Below, piece by piece: positions 31,816-40,442 of a stretch of 49,072 bases of DNA; the first letter of the stretch is position 1, and each line of letters begins with the position of its first letter. Source of the DNA: Lentisphaeria bacterium. GTDB taxonomy: Bacteria > Verrucomicrobiota > Lentisphaeria > Victivallales > Victivallaceae. The stretch is taken from positions 1-49,072 of the forward strand of contig JAFWBQ010000015.1 of assembly GCA_017507125.1 (NCBI GenBank), written 5' to 3'. The notes beneath the pieces are model-generated. The model worked only from the letters and a program-made list of their open reading frames with translations. It was not told where the DNA came from and ran no database searches. Made by a program: the position numbers and the translations under genes.

Positions 31816-32724
31816 TCAGAATGCCAACAGAACGATTCCTGCAAAACAGAGGATGACGCCCCCCAACGCCGGCAGAGAAAGCCTTTCTTTCAATCTGATG
31901 GCTGTATAGACCAGAAATCCGGCAATGGAGGATCCCAGCGAAACGGGATAAGCGATGGCTCCCGCGCCGCAGGCAGCAAGGGTGTCAAGACCGGCAAAGA
32001 GGAATCCCACAGTAATCAGAGTACAGATGGTCAGCATAATGATACATCCCAAAGTACCTTTGCCTCTGAGACTGTTTTTGTTCCAGAGCGGAGAAAGAAG
32101 AAAGACCAGAAAAGGACCTGTTGAGTTCACCCCGGCACGAAAATAGATGGCATCAAGCCCCGCAGCGCTGCTCTCTTTGATAAAGTAAGATGAGAGATTG
32201 CAAAGACACTGACTGCTGCCCGCAACAAGAAAAGCAAGCAAAGTGAAAAAAAGCCAGACACTTTTGCGGGAATGTTCCTTTTTCTCGCTCTCTTCCCCCT
32301 CCTGTGCCGTAACGCCCCATTTGCCCATCATAAACATGGAAAGCAGCAGAACTCCCAACCCAGCAAGACGCACAGGAGAACAGGGCACATTAAAAAAGCA
32401 GATCCCCATGAGAAAGGGCATCACAAAAGAACTTTGCATCATGGCCCAGGTCAGACCGCTGGGACCTTTTGCCATGGCCTTTTGAGCTGTGATAAAGCAA
32501 ATGTAATTAACAACGCCGGAAAGAACCAGAGCCCCGAGGGAGAGGGCATGGAGTTTTATATTGCTGAAGAAAAAAACAGGCAGAGTCAGCACCATAATGA
32601 TGAGGGCGGACATTCCCTGAATAAAGTCCAGACTCAAACCTTTTTTTGCCGCGTGGCTGATGACCGCCCCGGCACCGATCCAGACGATTCCGGCGGTTAT
32701 CTGAAAAAGAATTCCTGCTAACAT
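31816..32724 (-). CDS. DMT-superfamily (EamA-like) membrane transporter
   Basis: The 302-residue product has ten hydrophobic segments in two halves of five, the standard layout of drug/metabolite transporters. A charged linker (EGEESEKKEHSRK) lies between the halves. The second half ends with ERLSLPALGGVILCFAGIVLLAF, the typical E-x-x-x-x-x-x-x-G-x-x-L-I-x-x-G-x-x-L end of an EamA domain. I chose ATG at 32724 because GGGAG lies 6 bases upstream (complement of 32731-32735); a longer frame back to 32799 adds a charged N-terminus and runs into the promoter. The substrate is unknown. It is transcribed divergently from the phosphoesterase operon. Confidence 0.82.
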   Translation of the reverse strand: MLAGILFQITAGIVWIGAGAVISHAAKKGLSLDFIQGMSALIIMVLTLPVFFFSNIKLHALSLGALVLSGVVNYICFITAQKAMAKGPSGLTWAMMQSSFVMPFLMGICFFNVPCSPVRLAGLGVLLLSMFMMGKWGVTAQEGEESEKKEHSRKSVWLFFTLLAFLVAGSSQCLCNLSSYFIKESSAAGLDAIYFRAGVNSTGPFLVFLLSPLWNKNSLRGKGTLGCIIMLTICTLITVGFLFAGLDTLAACGAGAIAYPVSLGSSIAGFLVYTAIRLKERLSLPALGGVILCFAGIVLLAF

Positions 32725-32771
32725 AAAAAACTCCCGGCTTTCCTTAAAAATCTTAAAAAATGCGCTCATAG

Positions 32772-32799
32772 AATATAACACGCATTTACTCTTTTTCAA
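32772..32799 (-). promoter_or_regulatory. Promoter for the DMT transporter
   Basis: On the minus strand TTGAAA (complement of 32794-32799), a 16-base spacer and TATATT (complement of 32772-32777), about 48 bases before the start at 32724. Confidence 0.6.
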
Positions 32800-32832
32800 C
32801 TCTTTTCAGTAAGAAAAACATTGATAATGTTA

Positions 32833-32861
32833 TTGAAAAAACACTTTTCAGATGTTATATT
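32833..32861 (+). promoter_or_regulatory. Promoter for the metallophosphoesterase operon
   Basis: TTGAAA (32833-32838), a 17-base spacer and TATATT (32856-32861), 45 bases before the start codon at 32907. It is arranged back to back with the transporter promoter. Confidence 0.65.
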
Positions 32862-32906
32862 ATCCTTGAATAGAGATCAAGCTCAATTATTGAAAGAATA
32901 ATAAGA

Positions 32907-34541
32907 ATGAAAACATCATCCCAAGCACCTCTTCTTAAAGTGGGCATCATGACCGATACCCATATTAATGAAAAACCGCAAAGCGGCCGGCGTTTGAGAG
33001 CGGCCCTGAAACTTTTTGCTGCAGAAAAGGTTGATATGACCATCAATCTGGGGGATATTTCCAACAAACATAATATCAATGCCTACAAACTTTACCGCAA
33101 GATCGTCAATGAAATATTCCCTGCGGAAAAGCCGGAAGAAATCTTTATCAGTGCCTATCACGACTGGACAAAACCCGCTGAAGCAGAATCTTCTTTTCTT
33201 TCTATGAAAGAAGCGCTCCAGGTTCCTCACGGGATGCTGGACAAAAAAGTTCTCAACGGATTCACTTTTCTGGTAATCCCCCAAAATATCACCATGGAAA
33301 AATTGGAAGAAGTCATCTCAGAGGCAGTTTCCGCAGATCCGGGGAAACCGGTCTTTGTCATTGACCATATTCCCCCTTACGGTCTCTTCCACAATGGCAA
33401 ACTCTGGGGTGATGCGGCGCGTCTTGAAGTGATGAAAAAATTTCCTTCAGCCATCCACATTTCAGGACATATCCATGCCTCACTTTTTGATGAATCCAAC
33501 ATCTGGCAAGGGGAATTCACTGCCGTCAACGCCGGTTGCCTTGCCACTTGGGGCGGAGATTTTGCAGCAGCAATGCCTCAATCCAAAAAGGCTTACGAAG
33601 TGATCATTATGGAGTGCTTTGCTGACAAAATCGTTTTCCGCCGCATCAGCGTCACAAACGGTAAAGAATATGCTCCGGAGTCCCCCTGGACCATCCCCCT
33701 GCCCTTCGATCCGGCGACGGCGCCTTATAATGCAGAAAAGCGGAAAGCAACCTCAGCAAGTCCCGCGTTCTCTCCCCGGGCGAAGATAAAGCTGAGTACT
33801 GCGGGTAAGAAGTTTGAATATCTGGATCTCCAATTCCCTGAAGCTGCTCCTGAAGTTTTCAAGTACAGGATCACATTCAGCCGGAAAAATCCGGATGGGA
33901 CCTTCAGTGAACATGCTGTAACAGAAACTCCCGGCAACTTCTACAAGTCTGCCTCATTCAGGAAATCGCCAGTCAAACTGCGTCTTCCTGCCGCTCTCTT
34001 TGAAAAAGGGAAAAATTATCGAATCACCATTCTTCCGGTGAACTTCTATGACAAAGAGGGAACTCCCCTCTGCACCGGATGGCGTTCCCCCGCGCCTGCG
34101 GCAGGAACCCTTCTTTTTGAATCCTGCGCCCCCATGAAAGAACTTCCCTTTCTGGCAGAGCTCGAAGGGGCGACTCCAATCCGGGAATCTGACGGATTCT
34201 ACACTCCGGACCTTTACAGTGCCCGTCTTGTCTTCCCGGAAGAGATTTGGAAAGATCTGCCTCCGGAAACAAAATTGCGCCTGACGGCAGATGTCCATAC
34301 TGTTCAGGAAAATGAAGAACTCCTTTCCGTTTTTATGGCAGTTGCGAACCCGGTACCTTTTATCCACGCCTCATCCCGTATTTTCACTCCTTACGGAGAT
34401 GTCCGGAGCCGTTACACAACTGAGTTCCCGATGAAGGAAGGTGCCCGTTACACCTTGTACCTGCGTTCATGCAAAAATGTCAAAGTAAGATTTGATTACG
34501 TCAAGATAGAAATCATTTCTTTTCCGGAAGGAGCAAATTAA
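32907..34541 (+). CDS. Calcineurin-like metallophosphoesterase paralog A (cytoplasmic, NH motif altered)
   Basis: The 544-residue product has a phosphoesterase domain (9-230) with TDTH (16-19), LGDIS (48-52), DHIPPYG and SGHIHAS, the D-x-H / G-D / G-H-x-H metal-binding series. The normally invariant N-H-D motif reads A-Y-H-D (83-86), with Tyr84 in place of the metal-bridging Asn, a difference of one base (codon at 33156-33158). The C-terminal 300 residues appear to be beta-sandwich domains. No signal peptide is seen, unlike the adjacent paralog, to which it is similar along its whole length. It is the first gene of the 32907-39134 operon. Activity may be reduced or lost. Confidence 0.85.
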   Translation: MKTSSQAPLLKVGIMTDTHINEKPQSGRRLRAALKLFAAEKVDMTINLGDISNKHNINAYKLYRKIVNEIFPAEKPEEIFISAYHDWTKPAEAESSFLSMKEALQVPHGMLDKKVLNGFTFLVIPQNITMEKLEEVISEAVSADPGKPVFVIDHIPPYGLFHNGKLWGDAARLEVMKKFPSAIHISGHIHASLFDESNIWQGEFTAVNAGCLATWGGDFAAAMPQSKKAYEVIIMECFADKIVFRRISVTNGKEYAPESPWTIPLPFDPATAPYNAEKRKATSASPAFSPRAKIKLSTAGKKFEYLDLQFPEAAPEVFKYRITFSRKNPDGTFSEHAVTETPGNFYKSASFRKSPVKLRLPAALFEKGKNYRITILPVNFYDKEGTPLCTGWRSPAPAAGTLLFESCAPMKELPFLAELEGATPIRESDGFYTPDLYSARLVFPEEIWKDLPPETKLRLTADVHTVQENEELLSVFMAVANPVPFIHASSRIFTPYGDVRSRYTTEFPMKEGARYTLYLRSCKNVKVRFDYVKIEIISFPEGAN

Positions 34542-34542
34542 G

Positions 34543-36198
34543 GTGAAAAAAATTTTTTTCTTTCTCTCAATCCTTTGCGCTGTTTCACTCATTTCTGCGG
34601 CAGAAAAAAAACCGCTTCTCAAAGTGGGATTCATCAGTGATACTCATGTTACGCCCAACATTGCCAGCTGCCGCATGCTCAAAGAGGCATGGCGCTTTTT
34701 CGCAAAAAACAACTGCGACATGGTGGTCAACTGCGGCGATATTGCAGATCTGCCCAAAGAACAGGCATACCGCAATTACCGGAACACTTTGAAAGAGCTT
34801 TTCCCCGCAACTTCAAAAATGCCCCGGGAACTCTATATCTATGCCAATCACGACAGGATCGGCATTCCGGATGTGGACAAGGCTTTTGCCGACATGAAAA
34901 AGCAGCTTGAGATCCCCAATGATCCCTATGATTTTCTTGTACTCAAAGGCTACCCTTTTCTGGTGTTCCCCCAGTTTCTTGATATGGAACGCTTTGAAAA
35001 GACCATTGCTGAAACAGTCAGAAAATTTCCCGGCAAACCTGTTTTCGTACTGGATCATGTTCCCCCGTATAACACAGTTTCCCACAGCAAGACCTGGGGA
35101 CACCGTGAGCGCCGGGATGTCATGAATAAATTCCCCTCTGCGATCCATATCTCAGGACATGTTCACGGAACTGTTTTCAACGAATGCCATATCTGGCAGG
35201 GGGAATTTACCGCCGTCAACACGGGAAGTCTTTTTTCCGGAACAGTGTCGATCATGGAAATTTTCAAAGACAAAGTCATCTTCCGCCGCTACTCTCTTCT
35301 GGACGGCAAAGAGTATACCACAGATGGCCTGTGGAGCATTCCATGGCCCTTTGATCCCCGGAAAGCCCCTTTCCGTCCCCGGTACCGCAAAGACAAATCA
35401 CTCCCCCCCGCCTTTTCTGCCGGAGCAAAGCTCAATGTAAGTGCAGCAAGTATGCCTCTCAAAAACGTTGTGATCGAGATCCCCTCGGCCGCTCCTGCGC
35501 TCCATTATTACATGATTGCAGTTGAAAAGAAAAATGCAGCAGGCAAATGGGAGCTGGTGTGTACCAAAAAGATGAATGGCGACTACTGGCAGCCTCCTCC
35601 GCGGCGCACCCCTATTCTGAAAAGATATCTTTCAGGCGGATATTTTGATGAAGGCAGAGAACACCGCATCACGGTAACTCCCTTCAACTTTTACGGCAAA
35701 AAGGGCAAAGCGCTCCAAACCATCTGGAAAGTTCCCGCAAAAGTAAAAACAAAAGTTCTTTTTGAGTCAAAAGATCCCATGAAAGAACTCCCCTTCAAGA
35801 GCGAACTGAAAGATGGTGTCCCCCTGAAGCAGGAAAAGGGATTTTATCTCCACAATGTCCATAACGCCCGCCTTGAAATGCCCGGTCACATCTGGAATAA
35901 TATCCCCGTGGGCGCACATCTGCGCTTTACCGCTGATATACATACCATCCAGAAAGGTGATCTTTACAGACAGTGGACAATTCTCTTGCGTAATCCGGTG
36001 CCGGTGCAGAACGCAAACCACCGGATCTACACTTTCAGCGGTGAATGTGTCAACCGCTACGTGATCGACTTCAGAATGCAGAATGCCGCCTACAAATATT
36101 ATCTTCTCATCCGTGAAGGTGACGCTGGTAAACTCCGTTTCAATTACATCAAACTTGAACAACTTGACAACGGTCCGGAGCAAAAGAAAACAAAATGA
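34543..36198 (+). CDS. Secreted calcineurin-like metallophosphoesterase paralog B (GTG start)
   Basis: The 551-residue product starts at GTG 34543, about 9 bases after GGAAGGAG. It has a signal peptide (1-20, cleavage near SAAEK) and a full metallophosphoesterase site: SDTH (32-35), CGDIA (64-68), ANHD (101-104), DHVPPYN and SGHVHGT. The C-terminal half matches paralog A, including the KELPFKSEL and LRFTADIHTIQ-like beta-sandwich segments. It should act in the periplasm or at the cell surface on a phosphoester, perhaps on a glycan or nucleotide. The gene is one base from its paralog and overlaps the aminotransferase by ATGA at 36195. Confidence 0.88.
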   Translation: MKKIFFFLSILCAVSLISAAEKKPLLKVGFISDTHVTPNIASCRMLKEAWRFFAKNNCDMVVNCGDIADLPKEQAYRNYRNTLKELFPATSKMPRELYIYANHDRIGIPDVDKAFADMKKQLEIPNDPYDFLVLKGYPFLVFPQFLDMERFEKTIAETVRKFPGKPVFVLDHVPPYNTVSHSKTWGHRERRDVMNKFPSAIHISGHVHGTVFNECHIWQGEFTAVNTGSLFSGTVSIMEIFKDKVIFRRYSLLDGKEYTTDGLWSIPWPFDPRKAPFRPRYRKDKSLPPAFSAGAKLNVSAASMPLKNVVIEIPSAAPALHYYMIAVEKKNAAGKWELVCTKKMNGDYWQPPPRRTPILKRYLSGGYFDEGREHRITVTPFNFYGKKGKALQTIWKVPAKVKTKVLFESKDPMKELPFKSELKDGVPLKQEKGFYLHNVHNARLEMPGHIWNNIPVGAHLRFTADIHTIQKGDLYRQWTILLRNPVPVQNANHRIYTFSGECVNRYVIDFRMQNAAYKYYLLIREGDAGKLRFNYIKLEQLDNGPEQKKTK

Positions 36199-37376
36199 AT
36201 CTTACAGATATAATGAAAATCGCCGAAAGAGTGTCGTGCGTCCAGCCCTCCCCTCCCCGGGCCGTTTTTGACCTTGCCTCGACGCTTGATGATGTGGTGG
36301 ATCTGACTCTGGGGGATCCGGATCTTCCGCCCCCGCACAATGTCCGCGAAGCCGCCTGCCGCGCCATTATGGAAGGAAGGACCCGCTACTCAGCCAACGC
36401 AGGCTTGAAAGAACTGCGCCGTCTCATTGCCGCAGACGCTGAAAAGAAACTGGGGATCCCCGTTGATCCCGAACAGGAAGTTATCGTTACAGTGGGAGCT
36501 ATGGAGGCAAGTTTTCTTTCTTTGTATACCCTTTTGAAACCGGGGGACGAAGTCGTCATCCATGCGCCTTTCTGGATCAATTACGCTCAGGTGGTGCGTT
36601 CACTGGGGGCAGAACCTGTTTTCGTTTATACAAAACCGGAAGAGGAGTTTCAACTGACCGCCGAAGCTCTTGAAGCTGTTCTGACGCCCCGGACACGCCT
36701 TGTGGTACTGAACTCCCCCAACAATCCCACAGGTGCCATTATTCCTGTGGAAACGCTGAAAAAGATTGCCCGTTTGGCTCAGGAACGGAACTTTGCGATC
36801 CTTTCTGATGAGATCTACGAATCTCTGGTCTATGACGGAAAAAGTGCGGACTCCATCCTCTCTCTTCCCGGCATGAAAGAGCGCTCCATTCTTATCAACG
36901 GCATGTCCAAGCGCTTTGCCATGACAGGCTACCGCCTGGGATGGGCGATCGCTCCCGCCCCCCTCATCGCCCAGATGACCAAGATGCAGGAAAATATCGT
37001 TGCCTGTGCGCCGCTGCCCGCCCAATATGCCGGTATTGAAGCTCTAAGCGGAAATACTGACTCAAATTTCATCCGGGAGGAGTTCCAGCACCGCAGGGAT
37101 GTGCTTTACAAAGGCATCAACGCTATTCCCGGCCTTGTCTGCAAACCGATCCCGGCAACATTTTACGCCATGGTGGATATCAGCGGTTCGGGACTTGAAG
37201 CAGAGGAGTTTGTTTACCGGATGCTCAGGGAAGTCAAAGTCGCCACGGTTTTCGGTCCTGCCTACGGCGGAGAGCACTACAAGGACTTTATCCGCATTGC
37301 TTTCACCATGAAAGAAGAGCGCTTGAACACCGCCCTTGAAAGAATGGCAAAGTTCATGAAAAATATCAGAAAATAA
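36195..37376 (+). CDS. PLP-dependent class I/II aminotransferase
   Basis: This 393-residue fold-type I aminotransferase has SPNNPTG (174-180), SDEIYE (204-209), the PLP lysine Lys239 in NGMSKRFAMTGYRLGW (235-250) and a late R-I-A-F arginine for substrate carboxylate binding (FIRIAFTM near 354-361). The length is standard for aspartate- or aromatic-type aminotransferases. The start overlaps the phosphoesterase stop, so it is translated from the same mRNA. The keto acid partner cannot be told from the sequence. The next gene starts 43 bases downstream. Confidence 0.92.
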   Translation: MNLTDIMKIAERVSCVQPSPPRAVFDLASTLDDVVDLTLGDPDLPPPHNVREAACRAIMEGRTRYSANAGLKELRRLIAADAEKKLGIPVDPEQEVIVTVGAMEASFLSLYTLLKPGDEVVIHAPFWINYAQVVRSLGAEPVFVYTKPEEEFQLTAEALEAVLTPRTRLVVLNSPNNPTGAIIPVETLKKIARLAQERNFAILSDEIYESLVYDGKSADSILSLPGMKERSILINGMSKRFAMTGYRLGWAIAPAPLIAQMTKMQENIVACAPLPAQYAGIEALSGNTDSNFIREEFQHRRDVLYKGINAIPGLVCKPIPATFYAMVDISGSGLEAEEFVYRMLREVKVATVFGPAYGGEHYKDFIRIAFTMKEERLNTALERMAKFMKNIRK

Positions 37377-37419
37377 AAACATTTCAACACAACATAAAGA
37401 ACATAAGGAATCTTGAAAA

Positions 37420-38337
37420 ATGGCACTGCCACCTCTCGCACTCAACTTGTCTTATCCCGACCGCAGCGTGATGAACCTTTACATTTCCATGGCTGCGGAA
37501 CTGGGCATCAAACGTATGTCCCTTGATTCAGTGACTTTGAAAAAAGCTACTGAAGATCCTGAATTTGCCGGAACTGTCAAAAAATCAGCAGAACTTCACA
37601 ACATCACCATCTTTGATGTTCACGCCCCCCACGGGCTGGGTGATTCTCTGTGCAATCCCCTCCCCGGCGGCTTGGAAAAATCCAACGAAGTCATGCTTCA
37701 GTCTCTGCGTTCCGCCGCTGAAATCGGTGCAAAGATCGTTACCATGCACACAGCCCGCACCCGTTTGGTCAACCGTTTTGCTCCCGAAGCCGGGCCCATT
37801 GAAAATGTGGATCTTGACGGAGCTGTTGACCGCGCGGTGAAACAGCTTGAAGTTCTTATTCCTGAGGCGGAAAAGCTGGGCCTTATGATCGCACTCGAAA
37901 ACCTCTTTCTCCCCTCCTCCACAGCCTCTCATTTGAACCGCATCATGGAAAAGGCGCGTCACGCCAATCTGGGATTCTGCTACGACTCAGGCCACGCCCT
38001 CATCGTTGAAAAAGTTCCCGGCAAGACTCCTGACATGATCGCCGACTGGATCGCATGGGGCTGGGAAAACGACACCATGACATTCCAGGATGATCAGCTT
38101 GATGGTATGCTCAATGATGTCATCACCACCCACTTCCATGACAACGATGGCACAGGAGATCTCCACCGGGTCCCGGGAACCGGTATCGCCGACTGGAAGA
38201 GGATCGCCGAAAGATTGAAAAAAGCGCCCCGTCTGCTCTCAGTTCAGAGCGAAGTCGGCAAAGCCGCCTTTGCTGAAGACATCAAAGATTATATCCGTAA
38301 ATTTGCTGAAGCAGGTTTTACCCTTACCGGAGAATGA
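37420..38337 (+). CDS. Sugar phosphate isomerase/epimerase-like TIM barrel
   Basis: The 305-residue protein resembles the xylose isomerase-like / AP endonuclease 2 family: FDVHAPHGLGDSL (about 65-77), KIVTMHTARTRL (about 106-117), LMIALENLFLPSS (about 155-167) with the metal-binding Glu, LGFCYDSGHALI (about 186-197) with Asp and His ligands, and TTHFHDNDGTGDLHRVPGTG (about 244-263) with the H-x-H/D-N and G-D-x-H-x-x-P-G signature. These residues place a divalent metal in the barrel. AAGGA precedes ATG 37420. It probably isomerises or epimerises a sugar-derived compound in the cytoplasm. Confidence 0.9.
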   Translation: MALPPLALNLSYPDRSVMNLYISMAAELGIKRMSLDSVTLKKATEDPEFAGTVKKSAELHNITIFDVHAPHGLGDSLCNPLPGGLEKSNEVMLQSLRSAAEIGAKIVTMHTARTRLVNRFAPEAGPIENVDLDGAVDRAVKQLEVLIPEAEKLGLMIALENLFLPSSTASHLNRIMEKARHANLGFCYDSGHALIVEKVPGKTPDMIADWIAWGWENDTMTFQDDQLDGMLNDVITTHFHDNDGTGDLHRVPGTGIADWKRIAERLKKAPRLLSVQSEVGKAAFAEDIKDYIRKFAEAGFTLTGE

Positions 38338-39134
38338 TGAGCTTGAAATATCTTCTTCTGCTTCTGCTGGCTGCTGGAACTTTTGTCAGCGCAACAGAGA
38401 TCATCACCTCAGGCCACAAGTGCCAATCCCATCTTCAGGGGGCGGCGTTGGATGAGGAATACATCTATCTTTCTTTCACAAGCCGTCTTGTAAAGAGTGA
38501 TTATACTGGAAAGTTCATTGCCGAAATCCCCATTCCTTTTCACACCGGAGATATCTGCATGGCAGAAGGAGATATTTATGCAGCAACCGACCACCGTCCC
38601 CTGGGCAGTCATGCCACGCAGTCGGCGGTCTACCGTTACGGCAGAGATCTTAAACTGAAAAAGATCTACCCCATTTATCCCTCTGACATCAAGATCGAGG
38701 GTATCACCTTTTACAAAGGAAAATTTTATATCGGTGTAGGCGGCAATTCCCCGCCGCACCGTAAAAATGATATCCTCATCTGCAACCGGGAAATGAAGCT
38801 CCTTAAAAGAGTCACCGTGGATACCGGATTCAACACCCGTTTCGGTGTGCAGAACCTTTTTGTTGACGGCGACAGGATCTGCGGCGGCTTTTACGGCGGA
38901 GATAAAGGGATCTGCTTTGAGCCGGAAACCTTGAAGATCATCGGAACTTTCCCGCTGAATCCGACTGAGGGGATCGCAAAAGTCCCTTTCAAGATCGCCG
39001 GTAACAACAACACCTGGCTGCTGAGCCGTTCACACGGAAAAAGGGGCAATTACAGGGCACGACTCCGTTTTTTCAGAGTTGAAGGGGAAAAAAGGCTTCT
39101 TGTCCCCCTCAAAAAATTGAGCCTTCCCAAATAA
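38334..39134 (+). CDS. Secreted hypothetical protein, beta-propeller-like
   Basis: The 266-residue product begins at ATG 38334 (a second ATG at 38337 is equally possible), overlapping the isomerase stop. It has a clear signal peptide (about 1-20, MSLKYLLLLLLAAG then SATE). The mature part consists of short repeated beta segments such as AALDEEYIYLSFTSRLVKSD, GDIYAATDH, and FYKGKFYIGVGG, which look like blades of a small propeller. No catalytic motif was seen. It ends the operon and is followed by a terminator. It may bind or sense a ligand in the periplasm, but this is only a guess from the fold. Confidence 0.7.
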   Translation: MMSLKYLLLLLLAAGTFVSATEIITSGHKCQSHLQGAALDEEYIYLSFTSRLVKSDYTGKFIAEIPIPFHTGDICMAEGDIYAATDHRPLGSHATQSAVYRYGRDLKLKKIYPIYPSDIKIEGITFYKGKFYIGVGGNSPPHRKNDILICNREMKLLKRVTVDTGFNTRFGVQNLFVDGDRICGGFYGGDKGICFEPETLKIIGTFPLNPTEGIAKVPFKIAGNNNTWLLSRSHGKRGNYRARLRFFRVEGEKRLLVPLKKLSLPK

Positions 39135-39148
39135 ACTTGAATACACCG

Positions 39149-39190
39149 GAGCGTCTGAGAAAAAAATCTCAGGCGCTCTTTTTCTTTTTG
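39149..39190 (+). terminator. Intrinsic terminator ending the 32907-39134 operon
   Basis: GAGCG-TCTGAGA (39149-39160) pairs with TCTCAGG-CGCTC (39167-39178) around an A-rich loop, followed by a T-rich run from 39179. It overlaps the stop codon of the convergent MFS gene at 39169. Confidence 0.85.
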
Positions 39191-40440
39191 TTTTCCATGA
39201 TTTTCTTAAACTGGGAAGCAAAATAGGGTTGGCGCATGACCTTGCCGATGACCGCCATGTAACAGGGGATCAGCAGAGCGGAAAGAATAGCGGAACCAAC
39301 AAAGACGCCCCGGACTCCGGCGCACCAGATCACGCCGCCGGCAAAAACGGTGGAAAGCATGATGCCGGAGCTGTTGGCAGTGGTGGCAAAGCCGAAGACT
39401 TTCCCCCGCTTGCGTTTGGGAGTCGCCGCAGAAAGAAGTTTCTGCAACACGGAATAGGCGCCTCCTGCCGCAAGATACATCAAAGTTCTGCTGATGCCGA
39501 AGACCCACAAATTTGTTGCAAAAGCCTGAATGAACATAGTCAGAACCGTTATCGCAAAAACAGGCACAAGGATATAAAGGGGTTTCATCCGGTCGGAAAG
39601 GTATCCTGTAATGATTCCTGAAAGCAAGGCCCCCACGGCAACAAAGGCACTGATGATACCGGTCCAGTAGGCGGCCTCCTTATCCCCGGCGATCAATTCG
39701 ATCTGCATGGCAAGATAGGGGATCTCAAAGTAACGGACAAATCCGGTAAGACACATAAGACCCAGCATCATCCACACGGCAGTGGTGAACTCCGGGAAGA
39801 TGCCTGAAGTGCTCTTTTTGACGTTGTGAACAGCTGTTTTTATCACAGGCTTGAAATCTTCATGGGCAAACAGAACAATAAATCCAGCCAGAAAATACAT
39901 GGCACCGCAGGCAATAAAGGTGAACTTGTACCCGTAATAGTGAACAACGATTCCCCCCACCACGTTGCCCAGCATGGTTCCGCCCCAGATAGCGGTGCTC
40001 AACACGCCCAGCGCAAAGCCCTGCTTGCTTTCCGGAGTGTTCTTCACCAGCAGCGTCTGAGATGCCGCCGTCGTCCCTGCACAGGCAGCCGAAAGAAAAC
40101 GCAGAAATACCAACAGCCAGCCGTTGGGTGAATACGCCATCAGCGGAAAGAGCAGCGTCGTTCCGAAAGTCCCCCTGAGGAGCATGGGCTTCACACCGTA
40201 ACGGTCTGACAGAGCCCCCCAGATGGGGCAGAAGAGAGCATACCCGAAAGTGCCGAAAAAGTAAAAGGCGGACATCCAGATGCCCCGGATCCCCTCATCT
40301 GTATATCCCAGACACTCTTTTAAAAAGAGGGGCATAAAAGGCATCACGGCAGAAAATCCAGCCAAAACCAGGAGCTGGGAACTCCACATCAAGAACAGAT
40401 TCCACTTCCAGTGTCTATTGGTATCATCAAGGGCATTCAT
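39169..40440 (-). CDS. MFS transporter
   Basis: The 423-residue product has 12 predicted membrane helices and the MFS loop 2-3 signature in PIWGALSDRYGVKPML (about 74-89). The two halves are separated by a hydrophilic stretch near residues 200-212 (FKPVIKTAVHNVKKS), which belongs to the central loop. The lysine-rich C-terminus (ENKKKKSA) is cytoplasmic. It lies 2 bases downstream of the heparinase-like gene and is surely co-transcribed with it, so it likely imports the mono- or oligosaccharide released by that pathway. The substrate cannot be told from sequence. Confidence 0.9.
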   Translation of the reverse strand: MNALDDTNRHWKWNLFLMWSSQLLVLAGFSAVMPFMPLFLKECLGYTDEGIRGIWMSAFYFFGTFGYALFCPIWGALSDRYGVKPMLLRGTFGTTLLFPLMAYSPNGWLLVFLRFLSAACAGTTAASQTLLVKNTPESKQGFALGVLSTAIWGGTMLGNVVGGIVVHYYGYKFTFIACGAMYFLAGFIVLFAHEDFKPVIKTAVHNVKKSTSGIFPEFTTAVWMMLGLMCLTGFVRYFEIPYLAMQIELIAGDKEAAYWTGIISAFVAVGALLSGIITGYLSDRMKPLYILVPVFAITVLTMFIQAFATNLWVFGISRTLMYLAAGGAYSVLQKLLSAATPKRKRGKVFGFATTANSSGIMLSTVFAGGVIWCAGVRGVFVGSAILSALLIPCYMAVIGKVMRQPYFASQFKKIMENKKKKSA

Positions 40441-40442
40441 TG

